DNA of 42,134 nt, taken from a virus. The position numbers were made by a program, and so were the translations under genes. The stretch's first letter is position 1. Every line of letters starts with the position of its first letter. Shown here piece by piece: positions 22,121 to 29,422 of this stretch. The DNA lies in IMG/VR virus record IMGVR_UViG_3300036859_000203, positions 1 to 42,134 of that record. One strand, given 5' to 3'. The notes below the pieces were generated by a model. It was not told where the DNA came from. It ran no database searches and was given only the letters and a program-made list of their open reading frames with translations.

Positions 22121-22711
22121 TTATCCTCGAATCCAACACACCGGCCACTGTTCGCCCGGCACCGTTAACGACGCCCACCACGCGACCGCCCGCCCGACGA
22201 AGTAGGGATCGTCTGCTGCGGCTTCTTCGTTTGTGACGCCGAAGTGCGCGACGACTTTCGCCCACGTGTCGAGGCTGAATTGCGCCCGCGACCAGTAATC
22301 GTTCTCCCCGTGGTAGCCCGACCATTGTGAGCCTTCACAGGAGAGCGTCGAGACGAAGCGCTCAAGGAGAGAAGGATCACCGCCGCCGACAAGGAAGCCA
22401 GTCCGGAAAGCGTCCCATCCAGCCTCTCCAGAAGATCCTCGGTCAATGGCAGCAGTGGGTATGGGCGCGGCATCTACGAGGCCTCCTGCTCCCGCAAATC
22501 GTGGCGCTTTAAGCTCACCGCGTTCTGAAGCACCGGCCTCGCGTTGCAGCACGCTGTCCGCCGGAGCAGCGTCGTCTCCGTCCTGCGCTCCAGGATCTGC
22601 GACAACGGGACGATCTGCCTGCATCTGCTGCAGCTGTACTCCGGTTGAGTCTGGTTCATTCGCGCTTCCCTTCGTCACGAAAGCTAGCCCAATGAGTAGC
22701 GAAACAACCAA
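22121..22711 (-). CDS. Exported/anchored lysozyme-like (lytic transglycosylase-like) protein
   Basis: About 196 residues from a TTG at 22711; the start is uncertain because no classical ATG or SD is seen. An N-terminal hydrophobic segment (VVSLLIGLAFVT) acts as signal or anchor. A low-complexity linker runs to about residue 105. The C-terminal 75 residues resemble a lysozyme-like domain: STLSCEGSQWSGYHGENDYW with Glu in the CEG position of the catalytic CES, then QFSLDTWAKVVAHFG, DDPYFVGRAVAWWAS and a terminal GEQWPVCW. Peptidoglycan cleavage is therefore likely; it may be the endolysin of a phage that otherwise shows none. Confidence 0.65.
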   Translation of the reverse strand: MVVSLLIGLAFVTKGSANEPDSTGVQLQQMQADRPVVADPGAQDGDDAAPADSVLQREAGASERGELKAPRFAGAGGLVDAAPIPTAAIDRGSSGEAGWDAFRTGFLVGGGDPSLLERFVSTLSCEGSQWSGYHGENDYWSRAQFSLDTWAKVVAHFGVTNEEAAADDPYFVGRAVAWWASLTVPGEQWPVCWIRG

Positions 22712-22740
22712 AAACCCGCGCCACTCTTGGGTGAGCCACC

Positions 22741-22941
22741 TCAGACCACCGACCCTTTAACTTCCGGGTAATCAAGCCAGAGCGTGATTACCTTCTCGCC
22801 GGACTCTTCGTCTACTTCAAGCTTGACGTGTTTGATCGGCCAACTTGTCATCTCCTTTTCGTCGGGGCCATAAGCCATGACTTCAACCTCTCGGTTCTCG
22901 CCAAAATCCTCGACGTAGTTTTGGAGCGATTTCAAGCGCAT
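22741..22941 (-). CDS. Small acidic protein, 66 aa
   Basis: ATG at 22941 with GGGAG six bases upstream; a much longer open frame upstream is Ser/Arg-rich and not real. The product is an acidic alpha/beta protein: MRLKSLQNYVEDFG, EVEVMAYGPDEKEMTSWPI, KHVKLEVDEESGEKVITLWLD. It resembles small phage proteins of unknown function with an alternating beta pattern. No cysteine, signal or membrane segment. Confidence 0.7.
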   Translation of the reverse strand: MRLKSLQNYVEDFGENREVEVMAYGPDEKEMTSWPIKHVKLEVDEESGEKVITLWLDYPEVKGSVV

Positions 22942-22966
22942 TTTTGTCTCCCTTCCCTCGGTTGCC

Positions 22967-23614
22967 TTAATGCAGCCGTCCTTGCTTCGCTCGTTGCTTT
23001 TTCGCCGATTCGACGGGTTGACCAGAGCCAGCGCGTAACGCCGCGATTTCCTCTCGCGGCGTGCAGACCTTGCAGTAGGTCCAGACTTGCTCCCATGGCT
23101 TCGCAAATGGGTTTCGGTTCTCGGCGAGAACGCTGAGGTGGTAATCAACCTGCCTCTTCTTCGAACCACAACCGGAGCAGGCGTCCGTGTCGATTGCGGC
23201 ACCGAGGTGGTCGACGATGACGTTGCCGAGCTCGTACTTGCCGGCCCAGCGACCGTACTCGATAAACTTGGCGCCGAGGCGTAGCGCGAAGGCGTCGACG
23301 CGCGGGTTGTAGCCGCGCTCACCTGGCAGCTTGAGCGGCATGAGCGCTGTCGGGCGAATGACGACGCGCTTCCGGCCGCTGCCTTTGGCGTAGGTGCCGC
23401 CAGGCTGCGCCTCGAAACCCAGCGCGAGCAACCGGCGAACATGAGCGCGACGCGCAACTTCAAGCTCCGCATCAGTCCACCACAAACTCTCTGGTCTTGA
23501 GGGCCCCGACTCTGGCAAGTTCGGCTTCCTCGGCGGCAGTAAGTCCCCGAGGCGCACCGCTTCGCGCATTGGCGGTGGGTCCGACTCCGGTGGCGACGGT
23601 GCGTTTGGGATCAT
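22967..23614 (-). CDS. Uncharacterised protein with a CxxC zinc site, 215 aa
   Basis: The ATG at 23614 has GGGAGG six bases upstream but overlaps the replication gene by 143 bases; a later start near 23490 is possible. After a Pro-rich beginning the main domain starts at LWWTDAELEVARRAHVRRLLALGF. It contains RVDAFALRLGAKFIEYGRWAGKY, then DACSGCGSKKRQ and YCKVCTPREE, a CxxC...CxxC zinc pair. No catalytic motif recognised. Its place next to the replisome-organizer-like gene suggests a replication or recombination accessory protein, as an inference. Confidence 0.65.
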   Translation of the reverse strand: MIPNAPSPPESDPPPMREAVRLGDLLPPRKPNLPESGPSRPESLWWTDAELEVARRAHVRRLLALGFEAQPGGTYAKGSGRKRVVIRPTALMPLKLPGERGYNPRVDAFALRLGAKFIEYGRWAGKYELGNVIVDHLGAAIDTDACSGCGSKKRQVDYHLSVLAENRNPFAKPWEQVWTYCKVCTPREEIAALRAGSGQPVESAKKQRAKQGRLH

Positions 23615-24263
23615 TTAGAGCCTCCCTGAGATAATTCGGGTGTTTCTCCCAACCGTAGTCGCCAGCGATCTCGATGCAGCGCTCGGCGCCAAAGTCGCGC
23701 TCGAGCTGACGCGCTGCTGCGATCGCCGTTGGTGAGGGTGAGTTGGCAGCGTGAGTCTGCTGCCAATGGCGGATGTATTGGCCGGCGAAGGTTTCCGGAC
23801 CGAAGTCGCTATCGCCAGGAACCTCGCGCGCGCGCGCGTTACCGCTACCGCTACCGGATCTATTTACCGTTACCGGATCGGCAGGGCTAGACTGGTGCTT
23901 GTCTGGTTTCGAACTTGTGCTAGCACTATGCTGGCCTAGTGCTGGAGGGGGGATAATTGATTCTGGCTCGCGCACATGAGGCGTCTGATGTTTTTCAAAA
24001 GCGGTGATCGAGATATATTTATTTTCTCGTGTTTTGTAGCGAGTTATGAACGACCTGCGTGCAAGTTTGGTCAAGAGGCGATCAACATCGATGGCTTCGT
24101 GTGGGAAGATCTCACCCTTAATGACCATCGGGTCGTCCTTCAAGCGGCCTTTGCGATCGGCTAAAAGCCATAGTCCGGCGAAGAGTAGGCGCGCGTGCGG
24201 CTCCAAAGCTGTGAGCTTTGAGTTCTTGAAAAAGCCCGGTTTGAGCAGTCGCGCGCGAGCCAT
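23472..24263 (-). CDS. Replisome-organizer-like replication protein
   Basis: 263 residues from the ATG at 24263, overlapping the previous TAA (TAATG). The N-terminal domain is the winged-helix type of phage replisome organizers: ARARLLKPGFFKNSKLTALEPHARLLFAGLWLLADRKGRLKDDP, then FITRYKTRENKYISITAFEKHQTPH. A Ser/Pro-rich linker (about residues 110-150) leads to a second, helical domain (SPTAIAAARQLERDFGAERCIEIAGDYGWEKH, YLREALNDP). Such proteins bind the phage origin and recruit host helicase loaders. No phage polymerase or helicase is encoded, so replication would rely on the host. Confidence 0.82.
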   Translation of the reverse strand: MARARLLKPGFFKNSKLTALEPHARLLFAGLWLLADRKGRLKDDPMVIKGEIFPHEAIDVDRLLTKLARRSFITRYKTRENKYISITAFEKHQTPHVREPESIIPPPALGQHSASTSSKPDKHQSSPADPVTVNRSGSGSGNARAREVPGDSDFGPETFAGQYIRHWQQTHAANSPSPTAIAAARQLERDFGAERCIEIAGDYGWEKHPNYLREALNDPKRTVATGVGPTANARSGAPRGLTAAEEAELARVGALKTREFVVD

Positions 24264-24685
24264 TAACCCCACAGCTCCGCAATCTGGCCTGACATCGTGA
24301 AATGGTGCCCAACCTCACAGATGTAGCCTTCAGGGCCGATCTCTCTCCATTCACCCCGACACTTCGGGCAGCCTTGCCTGCTGGCAGGGATTGACGGCGC
24401 TGGCGGTTGAGACGAGTCGGGGCGCGGGAGGTCGTATTTTTCGGCTAATTTGCTGAAGGGTAGTGGCGGTGAAAAGCAGCAATCGAAAAGGAATCGACGA
24501 GGCATTCGTGCCGGGTCTTTTACATTGGGGTACTTCTCGATTTCGCAATCGATGATCCCTTGGATCATGTTGTACAGGTCCTCAAAGGCGACCAGCGATC
24601 CAGACGCCGGCGTTGTGACTCTCACCCACAACTTCCCATTGGAGCTTCTCTCCTTGTTAATCACCATGCGATTACGGGCTGTCAT
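24263..24685 (-). CDS. Uncharacterised early protein with C-terminal zinc ribbon, 140 aa
   Basis: ATG at 24685, overlapping the methyltransferase gene by 14 bases. The N-terminal half has LWVRVTTPASGSLVAFEDLYNMIQGIIDCEIEKYPNV, mixed alpha/beta. A Pro/Ser-rich linker leads to a C-terminal zinc ribbon (CPKCRGEWREIG with CEVGHHF). No family recognised. Coupled by TAATG to the replication gene, so a role in replication control is possible. Confidence 0.65.
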   Translation of the reverse strand: MTARNRMVINKERSSNGKLWVRVTTPASGSLVAFEDLYNMIQGIIDCEIEKYPNVKDPARMPRRFLFDCCFSPPLPFSKLAEKYDLPRPDSSQPPAPSIPASRQGCPKCRGEWREIGPEGYICEVGHHFTMSGQIAELWG

Positions 24686-25559
24686 CTTCTTTCCACGCCC
24701 AACAGAACATCGACGGCTCGATGGCGGGGCCGAAAATGATCACGCACGAGGGAAACGGTGCTGGTCCAGTGTTGCCCTCGTCGTCGATAAAGTGCTGTCT
24801 GCCGCGCAGAAAACGCACTTCGCCTAATTGCGCGTAGTTCCAAAACCAGCCAACGTCTGTGCGGGCCGGCACGACGCAAACCACAGTCGTGATCTCTCCC
24901 TCAGCCGCCGCTTTAGACATCCAGTTTTCGATGTCGCTGTAGGGTGGATTCATGAAGGCGATATCGCCTTCCCACGATTGATTCAGTCCGTCGATTTCCT
25001 TCGTGAAGAAACGCTTACCCTTAGCGTTCTGTGCGCTGGCGCAGACATCAAGCGTGAAATGGAATTCGTCGTCGAGGGCGCCGTACAAATCATCGGGGGT
25101 TGCCCACTCATCCTTCTCAGACGACAAATGAGCTGTTGAAGCCAGAAGGCTACCAATAACTGGCTCGATCTCGTCGTTCTCAGCCGCCCTGCACCACTGC
25201 TCGAATCGGTCGCTGCCGATCTTGGCAAGCTCCTGCCAGCGGTCGGCAGTGCGGGTGGCAATACCGGCTTCGTCACAAGCCTGCGTAAAAGATCCGCCAC
25301 CGTGACGATTCTTTTTCCCGCGTCCGGGGCCACCGCTGCGTGGCACTTCCGCCAGCATTCCGCCGGCCTTCCGGGCAACCTTCGCGTAGGCCACGGTCGC
25401 CCGATTCGTAAATGCACGGTTCTTGAGTGCGGTCCTGGCAACGTCGCGGAGGGCCAGCGTGTCGCGGGCAAGCTGCCCGAGGTCTTCAAGGGACTCTGCT
25501 AACGCAAGGCGTTGATCAAACGAACCTAGGATGTCGAGGGATGTAGACTCTGCTTGCAT
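24672..25559 (-). CDS. Phage DNA N-6-adenine methyltransferase (Dam type)
   Basis: 295 residues. The N-terminal 110 residues form a helical adaptor common ahead of phage methyltransferases (LARDTLALRDVARTAL, RATVAYAKVARKAGGML, then GRGKKNRHGGG). The methyltransferase starts near 145: KDEWATPDDLYGALDDEFHFTLDVCASAQNAK, then FMNPPYSDIENWMSKAA near 205, with NPPY as the catalytic motif of N6-adenine enzymes. It ends with VVPARTDVGWFW and RFLRGRQHF. It likely modifies phage DNA against host restriction; a second, unrelated methyltransferase gene is at 15525. Confidence 0.9.
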   Translation of the reverse strand: MQAESTSLDILGSFDQRLALAESLEDLGQLARDTLALRDVARTALKNRAFTNRATVAYAKVARKAGGMLAEVPRSGGPGRGKKNRHGGGSFTQACDEAGIATRTADRWQELAKIGSDRFEQWCRAAENDEIEPVIGSLLASTAHLSSEKDEWATPDDLYGALDDEFHFTLDVCASAQNAKGKRFFTKEIDGLNQSWEGDIAFMNPPYSDIENWMSKAAAEGEITTVVCVVPARTDVGWFWNYAQLGEVRFLRGRQHFIDDEGNTGPAPFPSCVIIFGPAIEPSMFCWAWKEDDSP

Positions 25560-25596
25560 TACGGGGATTGGTCCTACCCTTCCTCTGTGGTGCTAA

Positions 25597-25627
25597 GCGG
25601 GCCGGCCGTGTCAGCGGCTAGGCCCGC
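25597..25627. repeat. Inverted repeat between the RusA and Dam genes
   Basis: GCGGGCC and GGCCCGC (7-bp arms, 17-base loop) in a 76-base gap. Neither strand has a following U-tract. It may be a structured RNA or operator, or simply chance in GC-rich DNA. Confidence 0.55.
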
Positions 25628-25635
25628 ACAAATCT

Positions 25636-26151
25636 TCACTCGTCCTCCGGCAGCAGCGGCAGAGAAGCACCAAGCGTGATCACTTCGATGCGCACGCCGG
25701 CGCGCTCCCCGGCCGCTACGTCCGCGTAGTGCTTCAGCGCCCGCAGGTCGGCCACCTGCGCGTCGTCCTCAAATACGGCCGCCGAGGTCATTGCATCGAG
25801 ACAAGCCCGGGCGAGCTTGTCGGCGTCGTCCTTGCCCTTTGCGAACGCCCAGGGGACGAGCCGCTGCGCCCGCATGTGCGACGCCGGCCGGTCGAAGAAG
25901 AACGTCAGCGTCACCTTCACCGGCCCCGTAAACGGCATCTCCTGTCGCATCGCTCGTTTCGCTGCAGTCGCGACCAGGGCGCGCCATTCTTCAAGGCGGT
26001 CGCCGCGCGCCTCGCGCATGAAGAAGCTGCACATCGACTTACCGCCAACCATCGGTCCCCAGCGGTGCACCGGGATCTTTGAGCCCTGCGTCTGCGCATG
26101 GCCCGATACGAAGAAGGCAACCGCGGTTGTGCTCTGTTCAGCATCTACCAC
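25636..26151 (-). CDS. rusA: RusA-family Holliday junction resolvase
   Basis: About 171 residues from the GTG at 26151, with AAGGG five bases upstream; a longer frame to 26277 overlaps the previous gene. RusA features are VSGHAQTQGSKIPVH at the start, TGPVKVTLTFFFDRPASH, then the signature WAFAKGKDDADKLARACLDAMTSAAVFEDDAQV carrying the catalytic Asp residues (DDADK and DDAQV). RusA resolves branched DNA in phage recombination and replication. It is clustered with Bet, giving an annealing and resolution set. Confidence 0.88.
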   Translation of the reverse strand: MVDAEQSTTAVAFFVSGHAQTQGSKIPVHRWGPMVGGKSMCSFFMREARGDRLEEWRALVATAAKRAMRQEMPFTGPVKVTLTFFFDRPASHMRAQRLVPWAFAKGKDDADKLARACLDAMTSAAVFEDDAQVADLRALKHYADVAAGERAGVRIEVITLGASLPLLPEDE

Positions 26152-26161
26152 GTCGGCCCTT

Positions 26162-26461
26162 CTACGTTTTCGCGACCGAGAATACGACGCGCTTGTTGGA
26201 CGCGCGCTCAAACTCGATATGCTTCTCTTCAGCCTCTTTGATCGAGACGACGAAGCGTCCGCAACGATACGTGCCATCGGGAAGGCCGAGATTCTCGACG
26301 TGCTCCTTCGCCGAAGCGTGGACGGTGTTGTAGGCCTTGCGAACTGGCTTCAGTTTCTCGCGCGCCTCGTGACGCTTCTCTAGCAGATCGGCGAGGGCCT
26401 TGTCCTCCAGCGGCGCTTCGTCGAATGAGGTCTGAGGTTGATCCTGTACTCCGGTTGTCAT
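26162..26461 (-). CDS. Small charged protein between Bet and RusA genes, 99 aa
   Basis: The ATG at 26461 has AAGGAG about 14 bases upstream. The protein is helical (LADLLEKRHEAREKLKPVRKAYNTVHASAKEHVENLGL), then a beta hairpin (GTYRCGRFVVSIKEA), then a basic segment ending in SNKRVVFSV. It resembles small proteins found beside phage recombination genes, which may bind single-stranded DNA or the annealing protein, but I cannot assign a family. Confidence 0.68.
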   Translation of the reverse strand: MTTGVQDQPQTSFDEAPLEDKALADLLEKRHEAREKLKPVRKAYNTVHASAKEHVENLGLPDGTYRCGRFVVSIKEAEEKHIEFERASNKRVVFSVAKT

Positions 26462-26492
26462 GGCGGAATAATTCTCCTTTCGTGTTGGTGCC

Positions 26493-26524
26493 CCGGCGTC
26501 CCGGTGGCGCTAGCAGGGCGCCGG
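26493..26524. repeat. Inverted repeat in the 194-base gap after the Bet gene
   Basis: Nine-base arms (one G-U pair) around a 14-base loop lie near the left end of the longest non-coding stretch (26462-26655). A second short palindrome (GTAGA...TCTAC) lies at about 26580-26593. I see no start, RNA gene or clear terminator in the gap. It could be an origin or a regulatory leader for the 99-residue gene, but this is unproven. Confidence 0.5.
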
Positions 26525-26655
26525 AGCGGTGTTAGGACAGGCAGTTTGAGTTAACCCCTTTGCCGCCACGCCTTGCCCCGTAGAAGAATCTACGAGGCAG
26601 GCCGCGACGGGCGTAACGGTGGGCGTCCCGGCGCACCGCTACGCCACGCGCTGCT

Positions 26656-27900
26656 CTATGTGGTCCCGAGGGTCGCCTGCGTTCCCACGGGCGGGTTATC
26701 GTGCCATTCCTTCAGAAACGCGATGTGTGCGCCTGCGTCCTCCGTAGTCAGGCGCGCTGAATAAAAACGGTTGGCTTCGACGGCGTAGGGATACCTCTCC
26801 TTCGCCTTTTTGGTCACGTCGCCGAGGGCCTTGTCGCCGAGGTTCTGCTTGATGACCTCATGCCACTCGGCGATCGCCGCCTTCTGCTCATCCGTGGCGA
26901 GCGGCACGTCCTCGACGACCTGCGCGCTGGCGTCGATCACGTCGGCGAGTTCTTCGCTGGACTCTTCCGGCAGACGCTCGACGGAGGCCGCCTGCATCTC
27001 GACGTCGGATTCAACGTCGTAGTCACTGCCGACAGCGGCCGCGAGCCCGCTCATTTCGGCAGGAAAGGCGCGCCGGAGCGCGAGCGACTCGGCACACTTA
27101 CCGAGCATGACGTCCGGCATTTTCGACCACATGGAGCCGAGCTTTTGATCAGCGCCGAAGTATTGAGCGTAGCTGCTCCAGCGGGCGATCGCCGTTGACT
27201 TGTGTGAGGGCCAGTCCTTGCGGTAAACAGCGCAACGAGCAGCGACAGGGTAGGGATACTCCTTTGTCGGCCCCGTCCAGACCTCACTCCACGTCCCGTC
27301 TCCGTCCAGCCACTCGATCGGGTCCTGCCCGGCGTAGCGGTCGGTGCGTTCGGCAATCAGACGCAGGCCATCGATGCCGACCTGGATTGCCATCACGTCG
27401 CGCTTCTCCTTCGAGTCGTAGCGCTTGACCGCGTAGATTTGCTTCAGGAAGGGGTCAAGGCCCGTCCGCCGACAGGTCGCGACGAATAGCTGCAGCTCAG
27501 TGTCGGTCGCACCCTTCGCGATGGTGCTCTTGATTACTTCAAGCTGCTCTGCGTTGAAGTCGATCGCTACCGGCGACATTGCCGACGACGTCGTTGCTAG
27601 TTCTCGTGTTGTGGTCATGCTGTACTCCTTCGAATGCCAACAGCCGGTCGGGCCGTTGAATACTTCGCCCTCGCAGCCGCCGCCGAAATGAACGGCGATG
27701 CCCTCGGGGGTGCATACCATTGGATAAGCGGTGTTGAGGCGTGAATGCGAGCGGACGATAAAGTCGGCGCCAGCCGGCATTAATGGTGCAGGGTCATTGA
27801 AGAGGTTGGGCTGGCCCAACTCCTGCGCGAGGTCATGCGACTTCTCGACGAGCGCCTTCGCGCGCTCTGTGTCGCGCATCAGGTCGTAGATCGTCGTCAT
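26656..27900 (-). CDS. bet: Bet/RecT-type ssDNA annealing protein with N-terminal extension
   Basis: 414 residues read from the ATG at 27900, overlapping the previous stop as ATGA. Residues about 95-320 form the Bet annealing domain: LEVIKSTIAKGATDTELQLFVATCRRTGLDPFLKQIYAVKRYD, IQVGIDGLRLIAERTDRYAGQDP, WSKMPDVMLGKCAESLALRRAFP. A Glu-rich linker and a C-terminal domain follow. The first 94 residues, with IVRSHSRLNTAYPMV and HFGGGCEGEVFNGPTGCW, are extra and unrecognised. An internal ATG at 27618 with perfect AAGGAG starts a normal 320-residue Bet, so two products are possible. The protein promotes strand annealing with RusA downstream. Confidence 0.9.
   Translation of the reverse strand: MTTIYDLMRDTERAKALVEKSHDLAQELGQPNLFNDPAPLMPAGADFIVRSHSRLNTAYPMVCTPEGIAVHFGGGCEGEVFNGPTGCWHSKEYSMTTTRELATTSSAMSPVAIDFNAEQLEVIKSTIAKGATDTELQLFVATCRRTGLDPFLKQIYAVKRYDSKEKRDVMAIQVGIDGLRLIAERTDRYAGQDPIEWLDGDGTWSEVWTGPTKEYPYPVAARCAVYRKDWPSHKSTAIARWSSYAQYFGADQKLGSMWSKMPDVMLGKCAESLALRRAFPAEMSGLAAAVGSDYDVESDVEMQAASVERLPEESSEELADVIDASAQVVEDVPLATDEQKAAIAEWHEVIKQNLGDKALGDVTKKAKERYPYAVEANRFYSARLTTEDAGAHIAFLKEWHDNPPVGTQATLGTT
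27616..27630 (-). promoter_or_regulatory. Internal ribosome-binding site and start inside the bet frame
   Basis: AAGGAG (27630-27625), six bases, then ATG (27618-27616), reading MTTTRELATTSS. It is the strongest ribosome-binding site in this part of the early region and falls exactly at the end of the extra N-terminal segment, so the standard-length annealing protein is probably made from here. Confidence 0.7.
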
Positions 27901-28082
27901 CGCAGCGCTCCCGCGACGAGGACGATTGCGATCACAACGAAGGCGGTGGCAGCGCACCAGGCGTTCAGCCGAAGCCAGGCGCGCCACTGCGTCTCGTCGA
28001 AGTCGTAGCGGCGGCCGAATGGCTGCGACAGCCGGTGATGCGGCGTCCGGTGCTGAAGTTCTGAGTGCTGACGTTCGGTCAT
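27897..28082 (-). CDS. Small membrane protein, 61 aa
   Basis: ATG at 28082, overlapping the previous gene's stop by four bases. A His/Arg-rich N-terminal half (QHRTPHHRLSQPFGRRYDF) precedes a helix (ETQWRAWLRLNAWC) and one transmembrane segment (AATAFVVIAIVLVAGAL). Function unknown; small early membrane proteins of this kind are common in temperate actinophages. It is coupled to the Bet gene by ATGA. Confidence 0.68.
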   Translation of the reverse strand: MTERQHSELQHRTPHHRLSQPFGRRYDFDETQWRAWLRLNAWCAATAFVVIAIVLVAGALR

Positions 28083-28435
28083 CGGTGCTCGCCTCGTACT
28101 TTCGCGATTGCGGCCTCAGTTAACGAGGCGACGTGATCCATTGCGCGGTCGAGGTAGGCGACAATCTCAGCGTCGCTCTTGTGGCTAAGGATCATGTTGT
28201 TAAAGGTCGCGTGAACCTTTAGAAGCTCGTCAGCGGCCTTGTCGTAATCAGGCGCGGCGGCGATCAGGCGGGCGTTGGCTTCGACCTCAGCATGATCCAG
28301 ACCGTTTACGTAGATAAGGGCTAATGCCCGGCCAAACCGATCTCGCTGATAGACGAACCAGTCCTTGAGCTTGCCCTGTTCGGCGACCCACGGCGGCGGC
28401 GTGTAGGTTGCTTTCGTCTCGTTAGTCATCGCCAT
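28079..28435 (-). CDS. Early protein with the ANARLIAAAPD motif, 118 aa
   Basis: ATG at 28435 with AGAGG five bases upstream. It opens with TPPPWVAEQ, has a beta segment (WFVYQRDRFGRALALIYVN) and the widespread phage motif EVEANARLIAAAPDYDKAADELLKV, then a helical end. The family is abundant in phages and prophages, usually annotated hypothetical; the motif is diagnostic of it but the function is unknown. It overlaps neighbours slightly on both sides. Confidence 0.75.
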   Translation of the reverse strand: MAMTNETKATYTPPPWVAEQGKLKDWFVYQRDRFGRALALIYVNGLDHAEVEANARLIAAAPDYDKAADELLKVHATFNNMILSHKSDAEIVAYLDRAMDHVASLTEAAIAKVRGEHR

Positions 28436-28920
28436 GTCTGCCTCTCTTGCTCGCGGTTGCGCCGCCGCATGCGCGCCGCCTTCTTCGCGCCGAAGCCCGA
28501 CGCGGAGCCGTCGCTACCCACCATCTCTTCCTGCGCCTTAAGCACCGCTTCAAAAGGATCAGGGCGCGGCCCCGGCTCCGGCAGGGACGGCAGCGGTTCG
28601 CCGGCCAGGAAGCGCAGCGCCTGCTCGCGGTCGTCGAAGTACTGGCTGCGCTCCCATGGACGCAGCGATGCGTCGATGCACTCGTAACGGAGGCCGAGGA
28701 CACGCCGCCCTTGGCGGCTGCGGCCATAGCTGATCAGCCGGACATCGAAGGCGCTGAACGTCGGGTGTACCCAGAGCGCCCGGGTGAAGGCCCAGGGCAC
28801 CTCGTACTTCGCTGCGGGCCCTGGGTCGATGACGTGCTCCGCAAGGTTGCGCGTCTCGCGTGCCGCGGCTTCGAGGTGAGACAGGATCGTCTCGCAGGCC
28901 TCAGCCGTAAGCGGCGTCAC
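28426..28920 (-). CDS. Uncharacterised early protein, 164 aa
   Basis: GTG at 28920 with GGAGG seven bases upstream. A helical N-terminus (CETILSHLEAAARETRNLAEH) is followed by PWAFTRALWVHPTFSAFDVRLISYGRSRQGRRVLGLRYEC and a DDREQALRFLAGEPL segment. It ends in a very basic tail (KKAARMRRRNREQERQ) that could bind nucleic acid. It is the first gene after the Cro-like gene in the leftward early transcript. No family recognised. Confidence 0.68.
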   Translation of the reverse strand: MTPLTAEACETILSHLEAAARETRNLAEHVIDPGPAAKYEVPWAFTRALWVHPTFSAFDVRLISYGRSRQGRRVLGLRYECIDASLRPWERSQYFDDREQALRFLAGEPLPSLPEPGPRPDPFEAVLKAQEEMVGSDGSASGFGAKKAARMRRRNREQERQTWR

Positions 28921-29029
28921 GGAAGCTCCTCCCGTCCCGTCGTGGGCGCTGAGAGCTGAGGGGCAGCGGTAGTTCTGGCCCCGCGTCCAAAGCCAGCGCC
29001 CCTCAACTCCCAGAGCCCGACCAGGCGCC

Positions 29030-29332
29030 TCACGAGGCCGCCCCCGCCGTAGGGGTCGGCTCCGCGCCGTTTCCGCCCAGATCGCCGCCGTGTGGGCTCG
29101 TGGGCCCTACGTCATTGGTGGTAGCTGCCTCTGAACCTAGTGATCTCTCAAAGAGTTCGGCTTCGGTACGACCGAGGATCGCCGCGATGGTCTTGCGAAA
29201 TCTCGGCCGGATGCGCTCAGGCTGGTTTTTAAGGGCTACGAGATATACCTCGCTGTACCCAGCTAGCCGTGCGAGGTCTTCGATGCTGTATTGCTCAAAA
29301 AGCGGAACGGCGGTTCTTAAGCTACTAGTCAT
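29030..29332 (-). CDS. Cro-like helix-turn-helix regulator, 100 aa
   Basis: ATG at 29332. Residues about 12-55 form a compact HTH: FEQYSIEDLARLAGYSEVYLVALKNQPERIRPRFRKTIAAIL, the XRE/Cro arrangement. The rest is an acidic, Gly/Pro-rich, probably disordered tail. It is divergent from the repressor gene at 29462, the classical Cro position. The near-consensus promoter of 29358-29386 lies 26 bases upstream of its start, so it should be the first protein of the lytic transcript. Identity as Cro is from HTH plus position. Confidence 0.8.
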   Translation of the reverse strand: MTSSLRTAVPLFEQYSIEDLARLAGYSEVYLVALKNQPERIRPRFRKTIAAILGRTEAELFERSLGSEAATTNDVGPTSPHGGDLGGNGAEPTPTAGAAS

Positions 29333-29357
29333 TCGTTCCCATCAATCTGGTAGGAGG

Positions 29358-29386
29358 AATGTACTAGGCTCTTAGGAACTTGTCAA
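29358..29386 (-). promoter_or_regulatory. Leftward early promoter (PR-like)
   Basis: The minus strand has TTGACA (29386-29381), 17 bases, and TACATT (29363-29358): a perfect -35 and a 4/6 -10. It points to the Cro-like gene and, since the next about 29 kb are co-directional, probably drives the early genes. The -35 box lies within the near-palindrome 29377-29392, so repressor binding there would shut it off. Confidence 0.72.
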
Positions 29387-29392
29387 CAACTT
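29377..29392. promoter_or_regulatory. Candidate repressor/Cro operator
   Basis: AACTTGTCAACAACTT: a 16-base imperfect palindrome with one mismatched pair, covering the leftward -35 box and next to the rightward one. A single copy is visible; phage switches usually have two or more, so other sites may be degenerate. Confidence 0.5.
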
Positions 29393-29393
29393 C

Positions 29394-29422
29394 TTGAGAA
29401 AATTCTGGATTTGGATTGAAAT
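29394..29422 (+). promoter_or_regulatory. Candidate rightward repressor promoter (PRM-like)
   Basis: TTGAGA (29394-29399), 17 bases, TGAAAT (29417-29422), matching 5/6 and 4/6 of the consensus, 40 bases before the repressor ATG. Its -35 directly adjoins the near-palindrome, as expected for a promoter controlled from that operator. Confidence 0.45.

Noticed and set aside
22474-22659. A 61-codon minus-strand frame starting MNQTQPEYSC
   Set aside because: It has two Cys pairs but lies wholly inside the lysozyme-like gene in another frame, and its DNA encodes the linker of that protein; no coupling or ribosome-binding site supports it.
22942-23472. Long frame upstream of the 66-residue gene
   Set aside because: Ser/Arg-rich and overlapping the zinc-site gene on the same strand; the ATG at 22941 with GGGAG is the real start.
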